A DNA stretch of 21,087 nucleotides from Dethiothermospora halolimnae (GCF_037577855.1 NZ_JBAKFX010000061.1:1-21087), one strand, 5' to 3'. Positions 7,858-15,017 are shown, counted from the first letter of the stretch. Made by a program: numbers and translations. The notes: generated by a model from the letters alone, not told the origin.

Positions 7858-7873
7858 AAAGCATGAATGCTTT
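7858..7873. repeat. Short inverted repeat in the MATE leader
   Basis: AAAGCAT-GA-ATGCTTT lies between the MATE -10-like sequence and the start codon. It could be a leader hairpin or a second protein site. Nothing more specific can be said. Confidence 0.35.
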
Positions 7874-7897
7874 TGAATTGTTAATTATTAAAAAAAT

Positions 7898-7913
7898 ATG
7901 AATTATAGTTCAT
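7898..7913. promoter_or_regulatory. TetR operator-like site before the MATE gene
   Basis: ATGAAT-TATA-GTTCAT is an imperfect palindrome of 16 bp. It matches in layout and half-sites the ATGAAT-GTAA-ATTCAT in front of the tetR gene at 8523-8538. A minus-strand TATAAT (7902-7907) lies inside it. Shared sites of this kind are typical of a TetR repressor and its target. Confidence 0.6.
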
Positions 7914-7946
7914 TTAACTTTTAAAAAAAATTTGTGTCTACATACT

Positions 7947-8507
7947 CTACTCTATATTTACTCGTTTTAATAAGTAAGTAATATATTCTATATTTTTTTC
8001 TCTTTCCTGTGGATGAGCATCTAACATGCCTATAGTTGTCACCAGAATAGTTTCAACTAAACGGGTTACCATATATTTTTCTAATTTAATATTTTTACTT
8101 TCAATAAGTTCTTCTATTAATATCTTTAATTTAGAAATTAACTTTTGTCTAATATAATCCCGCTTTTCATCTTCTACAGCCTTTTCTCTAAATAATTCCT
8201 CTCCAAGACCTTTTCTACTCTCTACCTCATCATACAATATAGTTATAAATTTTACGATTTTCTCTTTAGAGCCACACTGCTCTTTTATAGTTTCTTCAAG
8301 TTGCAAGAAGGTATCTTCCCAGCTCTTTTTAAAAACACTTAAAAATAATTGTTTTTTATTTGGATAATAATTGTATAACGTACCTACTGCGATTCCAACT
8401 TCTTTAGCAATTTTTTTCATATCTACACCTTTATAACCATACTGTCCAAATAACTTAAAGGCGACTTCAAATATCTTATGTTCCAAATTTTTTATTATTT
8501 TAGGCAT
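7947..8507 (-). CDS. TetR/AcrR-family transcriptional regulator
   Basis: This 186-aa protein has the N-terminal TetR HTH at residues 8-55 (KIFEVAFKLFGQYGYKGVDM, then KKIAKEVGIAVGTLYNYYPNK). A divergent alpha-helical ligand domain follows. The ATG has GAGGTG upstream. It lies just upstream of, and on the same strand as, the MATE remnant. Operator-like sites with the same half-sites are present at both promoters, so autorepression plus control of the transporter is inferred. The ligand is unknown. Confidence 0.92.
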   Translation of the reverse strand: MPKIIKNLEHKIFEVAFKLFGQYGYKGVDMKKIAKEVGIAVGTLYNYYPNKKQLFLSVFKKSWEDTFLQLEETIKEQCGSKEKIVKFITILYDEVESRKGLGEELFREKAVEDEKRDYIRQKLISKLKILIEELIESKNIKLEKYMVTRLVETILVTTIGMLDAHPQEREKNIEYITYLLKRVNIE

Positions 8508-8522
8508 TTTTTCACCTCTTTT

Positions 8523-8565
8523 ATGAATGTAAATTCATTATAATATAAAACAAATTGTTTTTCAA
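8523..8565 (-). promoter_or_regulatory. tetR promoter and operator
   Basis: On the minus strand, TTGAAA (8560-8565) and TATAAT (8537-8542) have 17-bp spacing. The palindrome ATGAAT-GTAA-ATTCAT (8523-8538) overlaps the downstream edge of the -10, a good place for an autorepressor. Confidence 0.7.
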
Positions 8566-8572
8566 TCTTAAA

Positions 8573-8639
8573 GAACAAAGGCACCTTTGGTGCTTCTTTG
8601 TTCTGTGCAGGATACAAAGTGCAGAGTACAGGGAATTGA
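8573..8639 (+). repeat. Dispersed hairpin repeat, copy 2
   Basis: This is the second copy of the 67-bp unit at 229-295. The hairpin GAACAAAG-GCACCTTTGGTGCTT-CTTTGTTC is better paired here (CACC/GGTG intact). A similar tail follows. It lies upstream of the tetR promoter. Confidence 0.65.
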
Positions 8640-8653
8640 TTACCCTATAAATG

Positions 8654-8828
8654 TATGTAGGGCTTCAATATATTGAAGCCCTTAGGTCTTCTTCTAGAAG
8701 ACCTACTGTGTCAAAGACTGTATTTTAAAATAAGCTGTGGGATTACGAATCCCCCAGCAACTAAATTTTAGTATTACACTATACTATATGACTTTAAAAT
8801 CGTCCTGAATATATTCAGGACCTACATA
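8654..8828. other. Tandem hairpin cluster (possible structured RNA or repeat array)
   Basis: The noncoding gap 8508-8908 contains four consecutive inverted repeats: GGGCTTCAATA/TATTGAAGCCC (8660-8681), AGGTCTTC-N5-GAAGACCT (8684-8704), GCTG-GGGATT-type (8734-8758) and GTCCTGAATA/TATTCAGGAC (8802-8821). The flanks TATGTAG (8654-8660) and CTACATA (8822-8828) can pair and would close the whole set as a multibranch structure. No T-runs follow, so these are not simple terminators. No open frame is present. Whether it is transcribed, and from which strand, is unknown. Confidence 0.5.
8734..8764 (+). repeat. Dispersed stem repeat GGGATTACRAAT, copy 1
   Basis: The unit reads GCTGTGGGATTACGAATCCC and continues CCAGCAACTAA. 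Its outer arms are GCTG/CAGC and its inner arms GGGATT/AATCCC. A related unit at 17064-17096 has GTTG/CAAC as outer arms, so one base pair differs on both sides. Confidence 0.6.
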
Positions 8829-8908
8829 GAGAAATACATAACTTTTACTATGTAAATGTTAAAACTTTTCATAATACCTATATATTCATATCGCTTTATT
8901 ATAGCCAC

Positions 8909-9604
8909 TTAATTTTTTATTATATATTCCTTTTTAAAGTATTTTAACCCTACAAATAAAAACTTATATATACTAAAGCCTATTATAGCTCCAATTACAT
9001 TTAGTATTATATCATCAACATCGAATACTCCTAGATAAAAAATATATTGAAGAAATTCCATGCTTGATGCAAATAATACCGATATCATTACAGTATCTTT
9101 AAAGGATTTACACTTTCCAAAAACTATAGGCAATAAAAATCCCAGGGGCATAAAAGCTATAATATTACCAAATAAGTTATCAAACCATGTCCAATAGTTA
9201 TAATGATTAAATCTATATATGTATGTTTTTATGGTTTCCAAAGGAATTAAATTCTTACTTCTAACCATATCATAAGGTCCATAAAAAATCCCGAATAAGC
9301 GAGATATCAAAAGCTTATATGTAAGTAAAAAAAGGTATATCCCAAAGCCTATATTGAAAATATTCTTTATATATTTTTTAGTCTTATTAATAGATTGATT
9401 TAGGTCTTTTCCTATTTTATTCTCTTCTCCAAAATCACATATAGATAATTTTATAGCATCATCTTCTTCATATCCTTTATTTAAGTATTCTTCTTTTAGT
9501 AAGTTAAGATGGTCCTTAAATTCTTCCCTTAACTCATCTTTATCATTAGAATCACATTGTAATTTATCTAATACTTTATCTATGTACTCATCAAATTTAT
9601 TCAT
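8909..9604 (-). CDS. HAAS-domain / VanZ-like membrane protein
   Basis: This 231-aa protein has two parts. Residues 1-75 are soluble and acidic (MNKFDEYIDKVLDKL, later KDELREEFKDHL and DAIKLSICDFGEE), which fits the HAAS/DUF1700-type module found next to PadR regulators. Residues 80-225 hold about four membrane segments with the VanZ pattern NLIPLETI, then FMPLGFLLPIVF, ending with FDVDDIILNVIGAIIG. VanZ proteins are linked to low-level teicoplanin resistance and cell-envelope functions. The start at 9604 follows GAGGGGG inside the end of the padR gene, 4 bp after its stop, so the two are translationally coupled. Function is inferred only at family level. Confidence 0.82.
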   Translation of the reverse strand: MNKFDEYIDKVLDKLQCDSNDKDELREEFKDHLNLLKEEYLNKGYEEDDAIKLSICDFGEENKIGKDLNQSINKTKKYIKNIFNIGFGIYLFLLTYKLLISRLFGIFYGPYDMVRSKNLIPLETIKTYIYRFNHYNYWTWFDNLFGNIIAFMPLGFLLPIVFGKCKSFKDTVMISVLFASSMEFLQYIFYLGVFDVDDIILNVIGAIIGFSIYKFLFVGLKYFKKEYIIKN

Positions 9605-9608
9605 TATG

Positions 9609-9932
9609 TTATACCCCCTCATAACATACTTTAATTAACTTATCTACTTTTCTCCACTCTTTTACTTTTTTACTTAACTCTTTTATTCCTTTATCTGTTA
9701 TCTTATAATATTTTCTTCTACCTCCCCCTTGAGAATCTCCCCAATAGGACTCTAATAGTTCTTTATTTTCAAGTCTTTTTAATGCGGGATAAAGGGTTCC
9801 CTCTCCTATCTTATATAACTTTTCACTTTTATCTTTTATAGTTTTAGCTATTTTATATCCATACATATCCTCTTTTTCTATTAATGATAATATCAATATA
9901 TCTATACTGCCTTTCCTAATTTCTTTATCCAT
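9609..9932 (-). CDS. PadR-family transcriptional regulator
   Basis: This 107-aa winged-helix protein has the PadR core: RKGSIDILILSLIEKEDMYG, then IGEGTLYPALKRLENKELLE and GGGRRKYYKITDKG. It is the short subfamily 2 type, with one C-terminal dimer helix. The ATG follows GAGGAGGTG. It is the first gene of a two-gene unit with the HAAS/VanZ membrane protein, an arrangement common for PadR/HAAS pairs in Firmicutes. Autoregulation is likely. Confidence 0.93.
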   Translation of the reverse strand: MDKEIRKGSIDILILSLIEKEDMYGYKIAKTIKDKSEKLYKIGEGTLYPALKRLENKELLESYWGDSQGGGRRKYYKITDKGIKELSKKVKEWRKVDKLIKVCYEGV

Positions 9933-9951
9933 AATTTCACCTCCTCTCTTA

Positions 9952-9980
9952 ATTATAAAATAAATTACATCGTATTACAA
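9952..9980 (-). promoter_or_regulatory. padR promoter
   Basis: On the minus strand, TTGTAA (9975-9980) and TATAAT (9952-9957) are separated by exactly 17 bp, about 20 bp before the ribosome binding site. The segment TTGTAATACGATGTAA covering the -35 is a candidate PadR binding site. Confidence 0.65.
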
Positions 9981-10022
9981 GGTACTTGTGAAATAAATTA
10001 ATGCATTTTACCATTTATTCAC

Positions 10023-10051
10023 TTCATTACTTTCATATAACATGATAAAAT
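10023..10051 (+). promoter_or_regulatory. Probable promoter of the M29 aminopeptidase gene
   Basis: TTCATT (10023-10028) and TAAAAT (10046-10051) have 17-bp spacing and lie 33 bp before the start codon. The -35 is weak. Confidence 0.4.
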
Positions 10052-10083
10052 AGATAGTGGATAAATTTTGAGGAGGTATTAAT

Positions 10084-11316
10084 ATGAATAATTTTGAAAA
10101 AAATCTTGAAAAATATGCAGAATTAGCTGTTAAAGTTGGTATTAATATTCAAGAAAATCAAACTCTTGTGGTTAATGCACCTATATCAACAGCAGATTTT
10201 GTTAGAAAAGTAGCAAAAAAATCATATGATGCAGGCGCTAAAAATGTCCATGTTTCATGGAGAGATGAGGAAGTTACTTTAATTAAATTTATGAATGCCC
10301 CGGACGAAGCATTTAAAGAATTCCCTATGTGGAAAGCTAAAGGCTATGAAGAAATGGCTGAAGAAGGAGCTGCTTTTCTTTCTATAGCAGCATCAAATCC
10401 TGATTTACTAAAGGATGTTGATCCTGAAAGAATTTCAACTGCTAATAAAACTGGCAGTAAAGCTATGGAGAAATTTAGAGAATATACAATGAAAGATAAA
10501 AATAGCTGGTGCGTTGTTTCTGTTCCAACTAAAGAATGGGCAGCTAAGATATTCCCTAATCTAGATGAAAAAGAAAGTGTAGATGCTCTTTGGGAAAACA
10601 TTTTCAAAGTAACAAGAATAGACAAAGACGACCCCGTTAAAGCTTGGACTGATCATTTAAATCTATTAAGAGAAAAAATGAACTACTTAAATGAAAAGAA
10701 ATTTAAAAAGTTACATTTTAAAGCTCCAGGAACTGATTTAGAAATGGAACTTCCCAAAGGTCACATATGGGTAGCAGGGGATTCAACCAATGAAAAAGGT
10801 CATGACTTCGTTGCAAATATGCCTACTGAAGAGGTTTTCTCTATGCCACTAAAAACAGGTGTAAACGGTACTGTATCTAGTACTAAGCCATTAAATTATG
10901 GTGGAACTCTTATTGAAAACTTTAGTCTTACTTTTAAAGAAGGTAAAATAGTTGACTTTAAAGCTGAAAAAGGATATGAAACATTAAAAAGACTTATTGA
11001 AACTGATGAAGGTAGCCATTATTTAGGTGAAGTAGCTTTAGTACCTGATGATTCTCCTATATCAAATTCTGATATTATATTCTTTAATACACTATTTGAT
11101 GAAAATGCATCTTGTCACTTTGCAATAGGTGCTGCTTATCCATCTTGTATAGAGGGTGGTAATAAATTAAGTAAAGATGAGTTAAAGAAAAAAGGTGCCA
11201 ACGATAGTTTAACCCATGTTGACTTTATGATTGGATCTCCTGAAATGAATATCGATGGTGAAACTGAAGATGGAGAAATGATACCAATATTTAGAGATGG
11301 TAATTGGGCAATATAG
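10084..11316 (+). CDS. Aminopeptidase, M29 family (AmpS/PepS type)
   Basis: This 410-aa cytoplasmic metallo-aminopeptidase releases N-terminal amino acids from peptides using two metal ions. All expected ligands of the T. thermophilus family member have counterparts: Glu250 (NMPTEE), Glu316 (GEVALV), His345 (ASCHFAIG), Tyr352, then His378 and Asp380 (THVDFMIGS). Length equals the family norm. The ATG is preceded by GAGGAGG at a good distance. It is monocistronic, with its own promoter and terminator, and transcribed opposite to its neighbours. It probably serves peptide catabolism or protein turnover. Confidence 0.95.
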   Translation: MNNFEKNLEKYAELAVKVGINIQENQTLVVNAPISTADFVRKVAKKSYDAGAKNVHVSWRDEEVTLIKFMNAPDEAFKEFPMWKAKGYEEMAEEGAAFLSIAASNPDLLKDVDPERISTANKTGSKAMEKFREYTMKDKNSWCVVSVPTKEWAAKIFPNLDEKESVDALWENIFKVTRIDKDDPVKAWTDHLNLLREKMNYLNEKKFKKLHFKAPGTDLEMELPKGHIWVAGDSTNEKGHDFVANMPTEEVFSMPLKTGVNGTVSSTKPLNYGGTLIENFSLTFKEGKIVDFKAEKGYETLKRLIETDEGSHYLGEVALVPDDSPISNSDIIFFNTLFDENASCHFAIGAAYPSCIEGGNKLSKDELKKKGANDSLTHVDFMIGSPEMNIDGETEDGEMIPIFRDGNWAI

Positions 11317-11318
11317 TC

Positions 11319-11351
11319 AAAAAAGTGGCCAAGAAACATGGCCACTTTTTT
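11319..11351 (+). terminator. Rho-independent terminator of the aminopeptidase gene
   Basis: AAAAAAGTGGCCA / TGGCCACTTTTTT (13-bp arms, 7-nt loop) starts 2 bp after the stop codon and ends in a T-run. Confidence 0.93.
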
Positions 11352-11384
11352 AATTGTTAATTGTGAATTGTTAATTGTTAATTA
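11352..11384. repeat. Short tandem AATTGTT repeat
   Basis: The block AATTGTTAATTGTGAATTGTT continues with further AATTGTT units directly after the terminator. A single partial unit is also present near 7875. It is low-complexity and of no known function. Confidence 0.5.
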
Positions 11385-11407
11385 TTTTGTGTTTAAGAGA
11401 TTTCACC

Positions 11408-11513
11408 GTACGAATTTACACCTATGTTTCAAAAGTGAATTCATACTGTAACTCTCAGACAGAGCATGCCCTGTCTCTACATAATAGAGTTTGTAGCATC
11501 GAATTTATTCGAT
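11408..11513. other. Second hairpin cluster in the aminopeptidase-ddl gap
   Basis: The gap 11317-11631 between convergent genes has no open frame. After the terminator it contains three inverted repeats: GTACGAATTTAC pairing with GTGAATTCATAC (11408-11446, one mismatch), AGACAG-N8-CTGTCT (11457-11476) inside ACTCT/AGAGT (11451-11490), and ATCGAAT-TT-ATTCGAT (11498-11513). The layout resembles the cluster at 8654-8828, but the sequences differ. Confidence 0.45.
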
Positions 11514-11562
11514 ATTTTCCTTATTTCTTCTTTCTTCTTTAGTTTTAAGTATCTACATAATT

Positions 11563-11627
11563 AAATTTTACGATTGTAAGGAGTAAAATTACCTTATCTA
11601 TTCTTTATTCTCTATTATTTATTCCTT
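11563..11627 (-). repeat. 65-bp inverted repeat flanking ddl, left copy
   Basis: This unit is about 85% identical to the reverse complement of 12819-12883. It includes the hairpin AATTTTAC-N11-GTAAAATT (11564-11590), which could also act as the end of the ddl transcript, and an AATAAAGAATAGAT-rich part. It begins 5 bp after the ddl stop. Confidence 0.7.
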
Positions 11628-11631
11628 GCAT

Positions 11632-12723
11632 TTAAATAGAGTTTTTTAGTTTACTCTCTTTATCGCTTCTCTCTAAAGCTAGTTCTATAAGTTTATCTAT
11701 AAGTTCAGAATACTTTATTCCACTTGCTTCCCATAGTTTAGGATACATACTTATTTTAGTAAATCCAGGTATGGTATTAATTTCATTTACAACAATTTCA
11801 CCATTTTCTCTTACAAAAACATCAACTCGCCCCATTCCTTTACAACAAAGTACTTTAAATGTTTCTATAGCATAATATTGAACCTTTTTTATTAGGTCTT
11901 CAGATAATTTAGCTGGTATTTCTAATACGGCTCCATTTTCATCTATATATTTAGACTCATAGGAGTAAAAGTCTTGACTAGGTAGTATTTCTCCCGGAAT
12001 AGAAGCTATAGGATTGTCATTTCCAAGTACAGAACATTCTATTTCTCTCCCCTTGATATATTCTTCTATAATAATTTTATTATCAAATTCAAAAGCTAAA
12101 TTTATGGCCTCTTCAAACTCATCTTTATTTTTAACTTTACTAATTCCCACCGATGAACCTAAGTTAGCTGGCTTAATAAACACTGGCATCCCCAGTTCTT
12201 TTTTTACTTCATCAAAATTAATCTCCCCAGAGCCTGAAGTATAAGCTATAAACTTAGAAATAGGGATATTGGCATCCCTTAATAATCGTTTCATAACATC
12301 TTTATCCATACCTACAGCTGAACCTAGAACATCTGCTCCTACATAGGGTATATTAGCTAGTTTTAAAAGTCCCTGTACCGTTCCATCTTCTCCATAGGGA
12401 CCATGTAATACAGGAAAAATAACATCTATCTTTCCCAAAGATTTATGAGTTGCCATACTAATCAATTGATTTGATTTTTCTCCTGGAACTAAAGCTATCC
12501 TATCATTTGATTTATTTAACCCAATCAGTTTAGGATTAGTCATATTAAGTAAAAACTGTGTCTTTTCATTTAGATACCAATGTCCATTTTTATCTATCCC
12601 TATTAAGGTTACTTCATACTTTTCTTTATCTATAGCATCAATTACACTTTTAGCCGACTGTAAGGAAACCTCATGTTCAGCAGATTTCCCTCCAAAAATA
12701 ATTCCTAATCTTATTTTCTTCAC
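11632..12723 (-). CDS. ddl: D-alanine--D-alanine ligase
   Basis: This 363-aa ATP-grasp enzyme makes D-Ala-D-Ala for peptidoglycan precursors. The N-terminal domain has IIFGGKSAEHEVSL and the catalytic segment VLHGPYGEDGTVQGLL. The ATP-grasp core has VFIKPANLGSSVGISK, then IIEEYIKGREIECSVLG. The omega-loop is FYSYESKYID, where Tyr rather than the VanA-type His indicates D-Ala rather than D-lactate as acceptor. The metal-binding end is VNEINTIPGFTKISMYPKLW. The start is GTG with GGGAG 9 nt upstream. It stands alone and is bracketed by inverted 65-bp repeats. Nothing points to glycopeptide resistance. Confidence 0.96.
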   Translation of the reverse strand: MKKIRLGIIFGGKSAEHEVSLQSAKSVIDAIDKEKYEVTLIGIDKNGHWYLNEKTQFLLNMTNPKLIGLNKSNDRIALVPGEKSNQLISMATHKSLGKIDVIFPVLHGPYGEDGTVQGLLKLANIPYVGADVLGSAVGMDKDVMKRLLRDANIPISKFIAYTSGSGEINFDEVKKELGMPVFIKPANLGSSVGISKVKNKDEFEEAINLAFEFDNKIIIEEYIKGREIECSVLGNDNPIASIPGEILPSQDFYSYESKYIDENGAVLEIPAKLSEDLIKKVQYYAIETFKVLCCKGMGRVDVFVRENGEIVVNEINTIPGFTKISMYPKLWEASGIKYSELIDKLIELALERSDKESKLKNSI

Positions 12724-12776
12724 CTATTATCGCTCCCTTTAATAAATATCAAATAATGTATATTACTATATATATT

Positions 12777-12785
12777 ATTATAACA
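12777..12785 (-). promoter_or_regulatory. Probable extended -10 promoter of ddl
   Basis: On the minus strand the sequence reads TGTTATAAT, an extended -10, about 54 bp before the GTG start. No good -35 is present. Confidence 0.4.
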
Positions 12786-12818
12786 TTTAAATCATGCTTT
12801 TGCTTAACAGTTCCTAGT

Positions 12819-12883
12819 AAAGAATAGAGAATAGAGAATAAAGAATAGATGAGGTTATTTTACTCCCTTTGGTCGTAAAATTT
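12819..12883 (+). repeat. 65-bp inverted repeat flanking ddl, right copy
   Basis: This is the reverse-complement partner of 11563-11627, with about ten differences over 65 bp and no gap. The hairpin ATTTTAC/GTAAAAT is conserved although its loop differs. Confidence 0.7.
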
Positions 12884-12895
12884 CATTTATATAAT

Positions 12896-12964
12896 AAAAC
12901 AAAGTAGCTCATGGCCACTTTGCACATTATCTATTCTTTATTATTTATTATTTATTCTTTATTA
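12896..12964 (+). repeat. Hairpin plus ATTTATT repeat, copy 1
   Basis: AAAACAAAGTAGC opens an imperfect hairpin (AAAGT ... ACTTT). It is followed by a T/A-rich TTATTTATTATTTATT tail that runs almost to the nitroreductase stop codon. A direct-orientation relative at 13863-13925 lies on the other side of that gene. Confidence 0.5.
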
Positions 12965-12968
12965 TAAA

Positions 12969-13706
12969 CTATTTATTCTGAAAACCTTGTTCTTTTAAAA
13001 TAGGACTTACCTTTGGAAAATATACTGTTTTATATACATGGGATACTGTTTGGGACCAATTTCTATCACTTTCCCCATTTGTTCTTTCCACCATATATTT
13101 TGCCATTGTATTATCATACTTATCAACTATGTCTTTTAAATCCTTATTATATTTTTCTTTATGATATATAGCCTCCTTAGGAAACCTAGGTTTAATATCT
13201 GAATTATCTTTAGGATCTCCTACACACAAGCCAACAACTGGATAAACGTACTCTGGTAACTCCAATAATTTAATAATCTCATCGGGATTGTTTCTAACTC
13301 CTCCAATAGGGACTACTCCTAGTCCCAACGACTCTGCTGCTCCTATTGCATTTCCTAAAGCTATTCCAACATCCACAGACCCCACCATAACCGATTCTGC
13401 ATTTTCAGTTATTACTAAATCTACACCATTTTTTTCTGCTGCAATTTTAGCACGATAAAAATCCATGGCAAAAAGTAAAAAAACTGGAGCCTCATCTATC
13501 CAACTTTGATCTCCACATAAATTAGCTATCTTAGATTTTCTTTCCTTGTCTTTTATAGCTATTATACTTACCTGTTGTCCATTTATTGATGATGGAGCTC
13601 TTTGGGCCGATTTAATTATCATATCTAAATCCTTTTCTTCTATATCATCTCCCTTATAACTCCTTATAGACCTATGGTTTAAAAATGTATTTATAGTTTC
13701 ATTCAC
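12969..13706 (-). CDS. NfsA-type nitroreductase / FMN reductase family protein
   Basis: This protein has about 245 aa. The N-terminal motif NHRSIRSYKGDDI and APSSINGQQVSI bind FMN phosphate in the nitroreductase fold. Near residues 140-180 GLGVVPIGGVRNNP and PVVGLCVGDP match the NfsA/Frp subgroup, as does the later PRFPKEAIYHKEKYN. Such enzymes reduce nitro compounds, quinones or flavins with NAD(P)H. The start is chosen as GTG at 13706, 8 nt from AGGAG; a GTG at 13715 overlaps that site. The gene is alone between two hairpin repeats. Its substrate is unknown. Confidence 0.92.
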   Translation of the reverse strand: MNETINTFLNHRSIRSYKGDDIEEKDLDMIIKSAQRAPSSINGQQVSIIAIKDKERKSKIANLCGDQSWIDEAPVFLLFAMDFYRAKIAAEKNGVDLVITENAESVMVGSVDVGIALGNAIGAAESLGLGVVPIGGVRNNPDEIIKLLELPEYVYPVVGLCVGDPKDNSDIKPRFPKEAIYHKEKYNKDLKDIVDKYDNTMAKYMVERTNGESDRNWSQTVSHVYKTVYFPKVSPILKEQGFQNK

Positions 13707-13757
13707 AAAAATCACTCCTATCTATTTGATTATATATTGATTTATACCCTAAAATTA

Positions 13758-13785
13758 GTTATTAATAACAATATTATTAGTATTG
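13758..13785. promoter_or_regulatory. Overlapping palindromes upstream of the nitroreductase gene
   Basis: GTTATTAATAAC is a perfect 12-bp palindrome (13758-13769), adjoined by CAATA-N7-TATTG (13769-13785). Both lie about 60 bp before the start and may be regulator sites. High AT content makes chance palindromes fairly likely. The rest of the gap 13707-14045 holds only the hairpin repeat at 13863-13925. Confidence 0.35.
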
Positions 13786-13862
13786 TACATCCACCTATTT
13801 ATATACTAAAGATCAAACTTTGATGTAATAAACCTAATAATTATTCTCCTTACTTCTTGTTT

Positions 13863-13925
13863 AAAACAAAGTAGCAGATGACTACTTTTTATTTATTTAT
13901 TATTTATCCATTGTTTATTCTTCAC
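13863..13925 (+). repeat. Hairpin plus ATTTATT repeat, copy 2
   Basis: AAAACAAAGTAGC, the hairpin AAAGTAG-N7-CTACTTT, and a TTTATTTATTATTTATCC tail follow the same order as the unit at 12896-12964. The hairpin is followed by TTTTTA on the plus strand and could stop transcription. Confidence 0.5.
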
Positions 13926-14045
13926 TTTTGCAAACTTTTACCTTTATATTATTAACTAAAAAAGCATAAACTAATAATTGCAAATAAAAACGTGATTTTT
14001 CTTTATTTATACATCACATTTTGTAATGACAGATTGGAGGACTTC

Positions 14046-15017
14046 ATGAAAAATAAAAAACATGCAACATATATCCTAATTATAATATCATTATTACTTC
14101 TAATTATAGTTCCGTCTCTGTATAATAATATCCAAAAACCTGTTGAAAAACCTAATAGTAATTCCAAGTTTAAAGATAATATTAATAGTAAGAATAACTC
14201 TAGTGATTCTAATAAGTCAGAAAATCCTATAATAGAATCTAAAATGGAGTTTGGTATAGGCAGCCATACAAATATAAGCAAAAAAGTACCTAAAGAAAAT
14301 AATAATACATCTAAATCCCCTAAAGAGCAAAAACAAAGTATTTCTAAATCTGAAAATAAGAAAAAAAACAAACAATTTAAATGGAATGGACAATACGTAT
14401 ATCTAACATTTGATGATGGCCCCAGTAAGGAAACCAAAACAATACTACAAGTGCTGAGAAAAGAAAATATAAAGGCAACTTTTTTTGTAACAGGAACCAG
14501 CACTAAAGAAAATACAAACTTATTAAAACAAATAGTTAAGGATGGGCACAAGGTGGGAAATCATTCCTATTCCCATGATTATAGCTATATTTACAGTAGT
14601 GTAGAAAATTTCTTTAAAGACTTTTATAAGAATCAAAAAATAATATATAATACAACAGGGATTAATACCAGTATATTAAGACTTCCTGGGGGCTCCAATA
14701 ATACTGTCAATCACAAGTATGGAGGCCAACAGGTTATGAATGAAATAATATCTAGGCTATACAATGAAGGATATTTATTTTTTGATTGGAATATAACCAG
14801 TGGCGATGCATATGCTAATGGTAACTCCGCAGAATATATAGTAAACAAAGTCTTAAATGAAGTGAATAATACTAATACCCCCATAATACTTATGCACGAT
14901 AATAATGCAAATGGAAATACTAAAAAAGCTTTACCTATTATAATTAAAAGATTAAAAAATAAGGGATATAAATTTGGTGTCTTAAGCAGAAATTCTCCAA
15001 GGGTAGTTTTAAAATAA
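14046..15017 (+). CDS. Membrane-anchored polysaccharide deacetylase (NodB domain)
   Basis: This 323-aa carbohydrate esterase family 4 protein has a short cytoplasmic start MKNKKH and one membrane segment (about 7-25, TYILIIISLLLLIIV). An Asn/Ser/Lys-rich linker (about 30-115) follows. The NodB domain has the motifs TFDDGP (121-126, catalytic Asp and metal Asp), HSYSH (metal His pair), RLPGG, DWN and LMHD near the end. All five CE4 motifs are present, so it should be active, removing acetyl groups from cell-wall glycan outside the membrane. The start at 14046 is preferred because GGAGG lies 5 nt upstream; an in-frame start 54 bp earlier has no such site. It ends in a strong hairpin terminator. 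Confidence 0.93.
   Translation: MKNKKHATYILIIISLLLLIIVPSLYNNIQKPVEKPNSNSKFKDNINSKNNSSDSNKSENPIIESKMEFGIGSHTNISKKVPKENNNTSKSPKEQKQSISKSENKKKNKQFKWNGQYVYLTFDDGPSKETKTILQVLRKENIKATFFVTGTSTKENTNLLKQIVKDGHKVGNHSYSHDYSYIYSSVENFFKDFYKNQKIIYNTTGINTSILRLPGGSNNTVNHKYGGQQVMNEIISRLYNEGYLFFDWNITSGDAYANGNSAEYIVNKVLNEVNNTNTPIILMHDNNANGNTKKALPIIIKRLKNKGYKFGVLSRNSPRVVLK

Noticed and set aside
12926..12965. TTATTTATT-like tandem sequence as a CRISPR or satellite array
   Set aside because: Units are irregular and low-complexity, with no spacers of constant length and no cas genes.
14003..14551. A 182-aa minus-strand open frame
   Set aside because: It is antisense to the deacetylase gene, which has intact catalytic motifs; its composition (Leu, Phe, Ser rich) is a shadow of an AT-rich gene.
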